This document shows, in pieces, positions 47,486-56,032 of a stretch of 64,000 nucleotides of DNA; position 1 is the stretch's first letter; each line of letters opens with the position of its first letter. The stretch covers positions 506,168-570,167 of the forward strand of contig NZ_VUOC01000004.1 of NCBI RefSeq assembly GCF_008386695.1. The letters run 5' to 3'. Origin of the DNA: Chitinophaga agrisoli. Lineage in GTDB: Bacteria > Bacteroidota > Bacteroidia > Chitinophagales > Chitinophagaceae. The position numbers and the translations under genes were made by a program. The notes below the pieces were generated by a model. That model did not search any database. It worked only from the letters and a program-made list of their open reading frames with translations, and was not told the origin of the DNA.

Positions 47486-48424
47486 TCAATCCCTTTTCCA
47501 GGATTCCAGGTTATTGTATACCTGGTCTGTTATACGGGTGCCTGAGTTAGCGGTGAGCCCGCCGTAGGCATGGATGGCCACGGCAATCCGTTTTCTATCC
47601 TTGATCCGGTACACGACGGTGCCGCTTTGTCCGCCATAGGTATCTGCCGCGTAATACACTTTATCCGCCTTCACGGTGCCGACATTCCTTTTATCGTACC
47701 AGATGGTGCCGGAAGATTTATCTGATGGATAACCGGCCACATTGACCATTAATTTATTCAGCTCATCATCCGGGTAAACGCCATACCCAAATGTGCCCAG
47801 CTCCTGCGGGAAGGCGGCCGGCAGGATAATAGCGCCATAGTCGTAGTTTTCCAGGCCTTTATCGCCCCAGCCCTGCACGGTCCAGAACTCGCTGGCGGTG
47901 ATGCCTCCAAACGGCAGCTCGTTCCCATTACGCCCCGGCATTACCTGGATCTTTTTTACCCAGCCATCTCGCCCGGGTATGTCGCTGTGTTTGATATATA
48001 CACAGTGGCCGGCTGTGATGAGCGTACGCGGGCTGATGAACCATGCGCTGCCTACCCATTGGGAATTATCTGCCGCCGTTATCAATAAAGATGCGGATGC
48101 GCGCCAGGGATATTTCCGGTTGTCCTTTACCTGGATCCTTTCATCTGTTCCGATGATGGCTTCCCGTAACGGAACCGGCTGAAAAGAGGCCACGCCAATA
48201 TCTGCGAGCCCGGTTGTATCCGGCGCTTTAAAATCGATCTGCACCATTCCCATTTCGCGGATGATCCGGGGCACCAGCTCCGTGCCTTCTGTTTCATCGA
48301 TCTCCTGCTCTTCTCCCACTCCTGCGGAGCCAATGGTTTCCCTTAATGCATTTACGGTGGATTCTGTTGCGACAATATTAGTCATAGGGGTATGCAGGCT
48401 TACTACCTGTGGAGTATTAGGCAT
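47486..48424 (-). CDS. Trypsin/V8-like serine protease, first gene of the gasdermin operon
   Basis: 312 residues with an N-terminal region of about 100 residues and no signal peptide. The protease domain has H140 (LITAGHCV), D195 (NYDYGAI) and S267 (GGQSGTV), matching glutamyl-endopeptidase (V8)-like trypsin folds. It is the first gene of the operon, 37 bases before the phospholipase gene. It may be a second activating protease or part of a cascade with the caspase and the other trypsin. Specificity is not readable. Confidence 0.85.
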   Translation of the reverse strand: MPNTPQVVSLHTPMTNIVATESTVNALRETIGSAGVGEEQEIDETEGTELVPRIIREMGMVQIDFKAPDTTGLADIGVASFQPVPLREAIIGTDERIQVKDNRKYPWRASASLLITAADNSQWVGSAWFISPRTLITAGHCVYIKHSDIPGRDGWVKKIQVMPGRNGNELPFGGITASEFWTVQGWGDKGLENYDYGAIILPAAFPQELGTFGYGVYPDDELNKLMVNVAGYPSDKSSGTIWYDKRNVGTVKADKVYYAADTYGGQSGTVVYRIKDRKRIAVAIHAYGGLTANSGTRITDQVYNNLESWKRD

Positions 48425-48674
48425 ATAGTTAGGATTTGTAAATGACTACATTTAATTGATTCCTACGAGCATTGAGATCAACCAGGCATTTGGGATATAC
48501 GTTCCTTCTATCTGTCCGTTAAAGATTGAAATATTATCAGTCAGGGGCCCTACTGTACCAGATTGTAACTTAATTGAAAGCGTTCGATGTTTTGAGGTTA
48601 AAATTTTTTCGAGGTTACGGAAATAATATTAGCTATTTTTTTGAAACTGGACAAATTTTTCTTGCAGGCTGTTA

Positions 48675-51600
48675 TCAGCTATCACTGCTGTTTCCCTCTC
48701 CCGGCTCTTCCGCCATGTCATAATTCTCATCCGGCGCCTCCGTTTCCCAGTTGTCATATTGCTGCTGATATGCTTCCATGTCAAAATCCTCTTCCACGTC
48801 TTCTGCTGGATCCTTTTTGTTGTCCTGTTGTGTTAACGCATGTAAACGCTGCATCTCCAGCATCTCTGGCGTTATTTCCTTAGGCCCGCCGGAATTATCT
48901 ATCTGCTTAAACCATATCACCACCTGGTTGGCCATCCGCATAGCATACCCCGGTTTCACGGCGCCATAACCAAAATGAAGATTACCGGCGTTTATCAGAT
49001 AGGCAATATTGCCTTTACCGATCAGCTCTATATCAAAACATGTGCGGTTTTCATTATCCGGATCTTTGGCGTTCTGGAGGGTACTGATCACGATCAGTGT
49101 AGCCTCAGCGCCCAGCAATGCGAGTATCTGCGGAATATCGCCTGTATCCAGCAGCTCATCTGCCGCTACCTTCTTGTTTTCCCGGATGGTCTTTCCAATT
49201 TCAACGATCCTTTCAACGGATGTGGGCAATTTGAGCACGCGCACGATCGAAAAGATCAGGCAATTATGCAGTTCGCCATCTGCATTGTAGAGTTCCATGT
49301 ATTCATCCAGGCCAACTTTTTCGCCAGAGAGCGAAAAACTTTGCTGTTGGCCGAATGTGAGCAGGCTTTCTTCCCTGGCTCTCCGGAGGGCATCCCAGCC
49401 ACCGAAGCCGGGGAAATGACTGTCTTCATTATTTGACACGGGGACCGGCGGGGATGCTAACAATTCGCCCAGCGCATCTTCCATTACCCATCCCATGCTA
49501 AGCAGCACTTTTATGACAACCTGCTGTTCATGCGAATCTTTTTCCGGCATATGCAGCAGCCGTAGTATCATATAGGTGTTGGGGGCCTGATTGGTCTCTT
49601 TCCAGGTATAGGTCAGCATCTCCATAAAGTCCGGCAGCTGTTTTACCTGCAGGCGGCCCAGCACTATCTGTAAAAACGGCATTACCTGTTCCGGCACGCC
49701 TATTCTTGCCAGGGCGGCTGCGGTGAAAAAGGCGATCTTAAGATCCTGCAAAGCCTCTGCCGCCAATGGCTGCAGCAGCTTTGCGGGGGCCACGCCATAT
49801 TTGTGGATGAGCAGCTCCAGGATGTGCAGCGCCTGATCCGGGCCATTCATCGCTACACGCGCCAACGGCCCTTTCATAGCGGATAAAATCTGCGACTCGC
49901 GGGCGCGGAACAGCGGGTATACCTGCTCCTGCTCCTTAAAGAGGATATCCCAGATCTTATCTCCCTGGTCTGCCAGCTGGATCAGCTGGTCCAGGAGATA
50001 CTGCTCTTGTTCCGCGAGCTCCGGTTGCGGGGGCAGCGAGGGCTGTTTACCTGGTATTGGCTCCTTCTCTTTAGGCACCAGTGCAGGATCTGTACTTTCC
50101 GGCTCCACATCCTCCGGGCGGAAGACAACCAGCTGTTCCGCCTCCTCCATTTTCTTTTGTTTGATCAACGCCTGTTCCAGCGTTTGGATCTGGGCAATAA
50201 AGCCCTGGATACTGATCCATTGTACGGTAGGATCCTGGCTCTCGTCTTCCTGCATAGTGTCTGGGCCGGAAGTTTCCGGGCTTTTTTTCCGGAGGGCCGC
50301 CAGGCGTTCTTTGAGAAAAACCAGCGCCAGCGTGAGGCGTTGTTTTTTAAACCCTTCCAGACCGCCTATGTCTGTGCCCTTTTCTCCCAGCTCCTGCAGG
50401 TATACGGTCACATAATCATCATATCCCGGCGGATCTATCTTTGCGGTTGGATCAATAGCAGCTATCAAACCGGGCAGCTTTTTGAAATAAGCCATCAGCC
50501 GGTTCTTGCTACGTTTTTTATCAGACAGTTTAGGCAGTTTATCGTATTGCGCTTCTAACAGCCGGATCTTATGCAGGTATACTTTGGCCGTCATCTCATC
50601 GCTATGTTCCTCTTCTGTTTTATCCGGTTGGTTTTGTTGCTGTATGGTCCTGAGCAGATCCCGTATATACTGGAAAGCAAACATGTTGATATTTGCCTGT
50701 TTGGCGGTATCCTCCGCTTTTTCATCTTCTACAAATGCCTGGCTCAGTAAAGCCATTACGGCCTCCTCGTCCTTAGGCGCGGTGGAGAAGATACCGCCTA
50801 CGGGGAAGTGATCACTGAAATGCTGCCAGTATTTGGAGTGCCGCAGGTCTTCCGCATCTGTGGTAACCATTTTGCCGCCCGGCCGCATGATGCCCGCTTT
50901 GGTGGTTTGCCAGCCCTGGTCTATAAAGAAATCAGCGATCTGCAGCTTACTCCATTCTGTAAGCGGATCTTCTTTGGGGTTGGTACCTGATATGGACTGT
51001 GTGAGGTGCAGGTCCAGCGCTTCTACGCGGTGTTTGGTGGTGGTTTTGTTCACATTTCGCAGGATCTGTTTTTCTTTCCTGTATTCTGTGAGCATGATCA
51101 GCTTTTTATCCCTTTCTGCCTGCAGCAGGGTCTCTTTCGTGAACAGGGCGTCCAGCTCCTCTACGGAGCCCACCTCGTACTTCTTTAAAATGATGTTGAT
51201 AGCGGCTTCCGCATCCGAGATCCAGCCATTCCTCAGCTCCATGAATTTCTGGCTTTTCAGGTCCCTGGCAGCTATTTCCTGCTTTGCGGTAGCGATGATG
51301 CCCAGCTGGGTCTCCACTTCCTGCAGGTCTTCCCAAAAAGTGACCATCCATTCCTTTTTCCGGGTGAGCTGGTCAAATTGCCTGTCGGTACCCTCTTTCA
51401 CCTCGTTTACGGTCTCTTTATTCTCCGCTTCTTTTTTATCATCCCTTTTGCGTTTCCTGCTTTTTTCCGCCACCACGGCTTCCGCGGTGAGGTAATAATC
51501 GCCGCCAATGATCAATGGTATTCCCTTATCCTTTGCCTGTGCGGAGAGCGTAGCCAGGCCTTTTTTAATTTCGTTATAGATGTTGATGCGGTTAAACTCC

Positions 51601-53609
51601 GCTACGCCGGAATCTGTTTCCGGTGTAGTATGCACCACGCCTATCCATACTTTCTCTTTTTTATCCGAATCCTTCACCGGCCTTTCCAATTCATAGACCA
51701 TTATGGGCCGGTAGCTGCCGGCGCTTTTGTCCCAATCCACATCTTCGTAAGGCGCTGGTTTTTTCTCCTGTTTCTCTTTCTCTTCGTCTTCCTGTTTATC
51801 CTGCTCCTCTGCTTCCTTTACCGATATTTTATTCCCTTTGGTATTTACATAGAATATGGCGGACACTGTAAAACCGGAGCCTTTGCGGATGAGGATGGGG
51901 TAATACTCTTTCTGCGGATTTTCTCCGCCGGACACCATCTGCGGGCCGGTATCCATATCATAGGATGATCCGGACTGCTCGAGCAGGGAGGGATTATTGA
52001 CCTCCTGTAATACCATGATATCCAGCCAGGAGTTGTTGGCGAACATCTGCTCTGCCTGTAAGGCAATATTGCGGGTGTGCAGGGCCCTGGCCAGCTCCTC
52101 TATCTCTGCGCGGTTGAGCAGTTTACGCAGCAGGCCTTTTTTCTCCTGGAGGGATTCCAGGCTAATCAGGCGCTCCTCCTCCGTTCTTGGGTCTGTGTCG
52201 TCTTTTGACGGCCCTTCCTGCACATAGGAAGACATATTTCTCAGGAAAGTAGCCGCTTTTATATCCGGCCCCCAGATCTTTGTGACCGATTTAAGCACGT
52301 TGATCAGGTTATCCAGGTATTCGCGGCCAAATGCCCGGAAATCCTTTACTTTTTGCGCCAGCGGCGCTTTTTTGAGGTTATCTTTCAGTGCCTCTTCATA
52401 GGCTTCGTTCCATTTGAAATTGATATACTCGCCCAATCCCGCAAACAACCCGCCGGAGCCGGCCAGCTGCTCTTTGGCCGCCAGCGCACCCCTTTCCAGC
52501 CGCTCCCTGGTGTCTTTACGGTTATGGACCCCTTTCCAGAGCTTATCATTCCCTTTGTACTTTTCTATGGCGGCTATAAAGGCCTCTGCCTCTTTGCGGA
52601 ATACATCCCAGTCTTCCATTACCTTCCGGAACTTTTGCAGGATCTGTTGCAGCCGCTCCTGGAAACCGCGCCGGGTAATGGCTTCTACGGGCTCGTCCTG
52701 ATCGGTTTCGTCTGTGTTGCCTTTTGCTTTGCCTTTGGGTTTAGGGGCCGTTTCTTTTACTGTTTCTTTATCGCTGAAGTGGGCTACGTTCCAGGTAACG
52801 ATACCGATCTGGCTTTTCTGTGGTGTTTTTAATTCCTTTTCCGTTTCCATGGCCTGGGAGCCCAACGCCTGCTGGAGATCGATATTACCGGGGATGATGG
52901 GGCTTGATTCGCTGGTGAACTTTGTGTCAGTGAGTTTTTTCTTTTTCCTGACATGATCATCCTGTTCTTCGCTGTTGTTCCCTTCTTTTGTTTCGCCCTG
53001 TGATCCGAGCTCCTTTTTTTCTTCGTCCGTCATGAAAGTGGACCAATTGTGGCCGTAGACCTCTACCAACATTTCCTCTATCTGCAGGCGTTCCATTAAC
53101 TGCTCCGGTCCCATAGCCTCGCTACGCGCGAAGAACAGCGCCGCTTCCATCTCCGGGTAATTATCCCGGTTAAAATAGGGCAGGTCTTTGCCGGATTGCT
53201 GGTACAGGGCGTATAACTCCGTGGTATCTCCGTTAACGTCCTGGTCGTTGCCCATTGTTTCGCTGGCCCGTACTTTTATGCGCACCCGTTGTATGACGGG
53301 TTGGGTGGTTTTGGATTGGCGCTGTACTACGGTATGCCAGGGGGTGATGGGTGTGTGCTGGGGTGATGGGGTGTTGGTAATTGGCAGCCGAAAGGGTGTG
53401 GGGGCGGCGGGTATGTTGGTAGGCTGCCGTTGGATGATGTTGGCAAGCGGTGGTGGCGGCGGTGTGGCGCCGGATGGTTGCTGTGGTGTTTGTGATGCCG
53501 GTTGCAGCTGGACGGGCGCGGGTATGGCTATTCCGCCAGCAGCAGGTTGATGTGCTGAGGAGCGAATAGGTACAGGCGTAGCCGGCGTTTGCTGGTGTTG
53601 ATCTGGCAT
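48675..53609 (-). CDS. Giant DNase I-like (EEP) protein with OTU/papain-like C-terminus
   Basis: 1644 residues from the ATG at 53609 (the frame opens at a TTG at 53636). A proline-rich N-terminus carries IIQRQ, VVQRQ and VIQRV, the IQR-type segments of eCIS-linked proteins. An endonuclease/exonuclease/phosphatase domain spans about 270-935, with GIVTWNVAHFSD, VLQEVNNPS, IIGGDYYLT and SDHFPVGG, interrupted by long charged helices. A helical middle follows. The C-terminus holds ELHNCLIFSIVRVL (Cys near 1449) and NLHFGYGAV (His near 1543), resembling an OTU/papain-like cysteine protease; this part is less certain. It looks like a large multi-enzyme toxin or injected effector. Confidence 0.75.
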   Translation of the reverse strand: MPDQHQQTPATPVPIRSSAHQPAAGGIAIPAPVQLQPASQTPQQPSGATPPPPPLANIIQRQPTNIPAAPTPFRLPITNTPSPQHTPITPWHTVVQRQSKTTQPVIQRVRIKVRASETMGNDQDVNGDTTELYALYQQSGKDLPYFNRDNYPEMEAALFFARSEAMGPEQLMERLQIEEMLVEVYGHNWSTFMTDEEKKELGSQGETKEGNNSEEQDDHVRKKKKLTDTKFTSESSPIIPGNIDLQQALGSQAMETEKELKTPQKSQIGIVTWNVAHFSDKETVKETAPKPKGKAKGNTDETDQDEPVEAITRRGFQERLQQILQKFRKVMEDWDVFRKEAEAFIAAIEKYKGNDKLWKGVHNRKDTRERLERGALAAKEQLAGSGGLFAGLGEYINFKWNEAYEEALKDNLKKAPLAQKVKDFRAFGREYLDNLINVLKSVTKIWGPDIKAATFLRNMSSYVQEGPSKDDTDPRTEEERLISLESLQEKKGLLRKLLNRAEIEELARALHTRNIALQAEQMFANNSWLDIMVLQEVNNPSLLEQSGSSYDMDTGPQMVSGGENPQKEYYPILIRKGSGFTVSAIFYVNTKGNKISVKEAEEQDKQEDEEKEKQEKKPAPYEDVDWDKSAGSYRPIMVYELERPVKDSDKKEKVWIGVVHTTPETDSGVAEFNRINIYNEIKKGLATLSAQAKDKGIPLIIGGDYYLTAEAVVAEKSRKRKRDDKKEAENKETVNEVKEGTDRQFDQLTRKKEWMVTFWEDLQEVETQLGIIATAKQEIAARDLKSQKFMELRNGWISDAEAAINIILKKYEVGSVEELDALFTKETLLQAERDKKLIMLTEYRKEKQILRNVNKTTTKHRVEALDLHLTQSISGTNPKEDPLTEWSKLQIADFFIDQGWQTTKAGIMRPGGKMVTTDAEDLRHSKYWQHFSDHFPVGGIFSTAPKDEEAVMALLSQAFVEDEKAEDTAKQANINMFAFQYIRDLLRTIQQQNQPDKTEEEHSDEMTAKVYLHKIRLLEAQYDKLPKLSDKKRSKNRLMAYFKKLPGLIAAIDPTAKIDPPGYDDYVTVYLQELGEKGTDIGGLEGFKKQRLTLALVFLKERLAALRKKSPETSGPDTMQEDESQDPTVQWISIQGFIAQIQTLEQALIKQKKMEEAEQLVVFRPEDVEPESTDPALVPKEKEPIPGKQPSLPPQPELAEQEQYLLDQLIQLADQGDKIWDILFKEQEQVYPLFRARESQILSAMKGPLARVAMNGPDQALHILELLIHKYGVAPAKLLQPLAAEALQDLKIAFFTAAALARIGVPEQVMPFLQIVLGRLQVKQLPDFMEMLTYTWKETNQAPNTYMILRLLHMPEKDSHEQQVVIKVLLSMGWVMEDALGELLASPPVPVSNNEDSHFPGFGGWDALRRAREESLLTFGQQQSFSLSGEKVGLDEYMELYNADGELHNCLIFSIVRVLKLPTSVERIVEIGKTIRENKKVAADELLDTGDIPQILALLGAEATLIVISTLQNAKDPDNENRTCFDIELIGKGNIAYLINAGNLHFGYGAVKPGYAMRMANQVVIWFKQIDNSGGPKEITPEMLEMQRLHALTQQDNKKDPAEDVEEDFDMEAYQQQYDNWETEAPDENYDMAEEPGEGNSSDS

Positions 53610-53792
53610 GCGGTTGAGGGAACAGATTAGGGACAATCGTGTTATGGCGGAAAGCTACAAAATTTCATGGGTAAGGCATATTTTTCGCTAAAATTTTCAG
53701 CGGGCTGTGTTTTGGCTGGGTCTCCCTCCCCATTTTTTCCTTATCTTTATCTCAACACCCCATAACGTTAACGCACCCAAATGTGAACCGCA

Positions 53793-56024
53793 ATGCACGC
53801 CAAGCACCCCAAAAACGCTGAACCGCAGCCTGCCGCTGCTTCCCAACATGCTATACAGCCACCGCAAACCGCACCCTTGCGTATTATGCCGCAACTGACC
53901 GTAGGCGCTATCGATGATCCTTACGAGCGTGAAGCCGATGCCATGGCCGACCGGGTCATGCGCAAAGCCCAGCCTTTTGCTATTCAGCGTAAATGCGCCC
54001 ATTGTGAAGAAGAAGAGAAAGCCCAGCGTACACCGTTTATCCAACGGCAGACCACCACTAACGATACAGCCACGCAGGCCCCGGATAGCATAACCCAGGG
54101 CATCCGCTCCAGCGCTGGTAAAGGCGCAGCCATGAGCCAGGACACCCGTTCTTTTATGGAATCCCGCTTTGGCGCGGACTTCTCCGGCGTGCGTATCCAT
54201 ACAGGCAGCGAAGCCGCCGGCCTGGCGGACAGCATACAAGCCAAAGCGTTTACTGTAGGTAACGATATCTGGTTTAACAGCGGGGCCTACGAGCCGGGTA
54301 CCGCAGCGGGCCAGCACCTGCTGGCGCATGAGCTCACGCATACACTACAGCAAGGCGGCGCCATCCGCCGGCAGACCAAAAGCACCAAATGCCCGGATGC
54401 CGTAGTGGAGCAGCTGAACAAGGAAATGCATGAATATTATAATAAAAACCGCAGCTGTACAGACCAGGGCGATACCTGCGTAAGCGCCACCGCCAAGGTG
54501 GCCGCGGGTTATGGCGCGGTGATGGGCCGGGTAATCCTGCAACAGAAATGTTTCTCGCCCGGTGACCTGGATTACGAGGAGCATATGAAAAAGATCTCCG
54601 AGACCTTCAAGACCCTGCGTAACTGCGAGCGTATCATGATGGAAAAGTGTGGGCCTCCCATGCTGGCGGCAGCCGCTGCGGCGCTGGCAGCCGTAGGCGC
54701 TAAAAAAGGCGCGGGTAAGGCCCTGAAACGTATGGCAGAAAGCATGGGAGGCAAGGTAGCCGGTAAAGCGCTGATATATGCATCTGCCGCAGCGGCGGTG
54801 CTGCTGCTGATGTCTGGCAAGGCGGAAGCCAAGATCTCCCTGGAGGGCGATGATCCGCTGGTAGCACTTTTTAAGGCCATGGAACAGGATGGGGAGCCAG
54901 TGCCGGAAGAATTCAAGGCCCTGATAGCAAGCGATCCTGAGCTGAAGAAAGCCCTGGAAGACGCCGCCCGTAAAGGCAATATGTCTGAAGCGCAGAAGGC
55001 CATGGCGAAAAGTTATACGGACTTCCTGCGTAAACATATGGATGAATTCAGCGAAGAAGAGCTGAAGGCGCTGATGAGCACTACAGAGCAGGTAAGCGGA
55101 CAGCTACCCAAAGACCTGAAAGTGGAGGATCTGAAACAGGCCCTTAAACAAAAAGCCGCCCAGAAAGCCGGCGAGGGTAAAGGCGGCGCCGGTGGCGGCG
55201 GAGCAGCCAGCGACAGCCCGCAACAGGTAGCAGACGCGGTAAAGGATATCACCAAAGGTGTTCCCCTGCCCCAGCCTGCTGCAGACGCCCTTAAAGAAGC
55301 TGCCAAAGCAGAAGGCAGCACGCCCCAGCAAACGCCTGTTAAACCGGAGACCACGCCACCGGCTACCGATGCGTTTAAAAACCTGAGCGAAGAAAACCGG
55401 AAAAAGATCCAAGGGGCGCCTGCCCCGGTGGCAGATCTGTTTAAAGCTTTTACCAGCGCTACGGAAGGCGATGTAAAACTCTCTGACGAAGCGGTGAAAC
55501 AATTCTTTGCCGTAGTGCCGGCAGACCTGAGCAAAGAGGAATCCGCCACGCTGGCTGGCCAGTTAACTTCCTCTACTGGCAAAACACTGGCCCAACTGAT
55601 AGAGAACCTGCGTAAAGGCGTAGAAGCCGTACGTAAAACCAAAGATGCCCCCGCAGGCGGCGAAACCGCCGGCCAACCCGCAGACCCGGATAAACCGGCG
55701 CAAACGGAAGCGGACCAGATAGCGGCACTGAAAGAGATGGCCATTAAAACAGATTTCAGCAAATTGCCCATGAACCAGGTAGTGATCCGGGATTTTGTGA
55801 GCAAGGTGACCGGCACGCGCTTCAGCTCTTATGTATTTGTGAATAATAATGGCAAAGGCATGGTGGCGGTGATTAGCGGGGAAGTGGCCGGCGGCAAAGA
55901 TGTGACCAAACTAAAAAAAGGCGAAAAATTCACTATCAAGATCACGTCACTGTCCAAATTCGTGGATAAACAGGGCGTAACCCATAACATAAAGATAGAC
56001 ACTACGTTCACGATGTCTAAATAA
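53793..56024 (+). CDS. DUF4157 (eCIS core domain) protein with membrane-inserting segment
   Basis: 743 residues. After a short N-terminus, LTVGAIDDPYEREADAMAD, FAIQRKCAHCEEEEKAQR and FIQRQ lead into the DUF4157 domain (about 100-190), with RFGADFSGVRIHTG and HELTHTLQQ carrying an HExxH zinc site near residue 179. An alanine/glycine-rich hydrophobic stretch (about 287-350; KVAGKALIYASAAAAVLLL) could insert in a membrane. A long charged helical segment and a small C-terminal beta domain follow. DUF4157 proteins are cargo-associated with extracellular contractile injection systems. Divergent from the giant protein gene and 8 bases before its paralogue. Confidence 0.8.
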   Translation: MHAKHPKNAEPQPAAASQHAIQPPQTAPLRIMPQLTVGAIDDPYEREADAMADRVMRKAQPFAIQRKCAHCEEEEKAQRTPFIQRQTTTNDTATQAPDSITQGIRSSAGKGAAMSQDTRSFMESRFGADFSGVRIHTGSEAAGLADSIQAKAFTVGNDIWFNSGAYEPGTAAGQHLLAHELTHTLQQGGAIRRQTKSTKCPDAVVEQLNKEMHEYYNKNRSCTDQGDTCVSATAKVAAGYGAVMGRVILQQKCFSPGDLDYEEHMKKISETFKTLRNCERIMMEKCGPPMLAAAAAALAAVGAKKGAGKALKRMAESMGGKVAGKALIYASAAAAVLLLMSGKAEAKISLEGDDPLVALFKAMEQDGEPVPEEFKALIASDPELKKALEDAARKGNMSEAQKAMAKSYTDFLRKHMDEFSEEELKALMSTTEQVSGQLPKDLKVEDLKQALKQKAAQKAGEGKGGAGGGGAASDSPQQVADAVKDITKGVPLPQPAADALKEAAKAEGSTPQQTPVKPETTPPATDAFKNLSEENRKKIQGAPAPVADLFKAFTSATEGDVKLSDEAVKQFFAVVPADLSKEESATLAGQLTSSTGKTLAQLIENLRKGVEAVRKTKDAPAGGETAGQPADPDKPAQTEADQIAALKEMAIKTDFSKLPMNQVVIRDFVSKVTGTRFSSYVFVNNNGKGMVAVISGEVAGGKDVTKLKKGEKFTIKITSLSKFVDKQGVTHNIKIDTTFTMSK

Positions 56025-56032
56025 ACAGCTTC

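Noticed and set aside
48425-48674. Promoter of the gasdermin operon
   Set aside because: The region between the giant gene and the first protease gene is A+T-rich but has no exact TTTG/TAnnTTTG pair; only a weak TTTG with TAGCTAAT was seen.
53188-54341. Frames around the start of the giant protein and antisense to the first DUF4157 protein
   Set aside because: They reflect proline-rich or repetitive coding on the other strand; no independent support.
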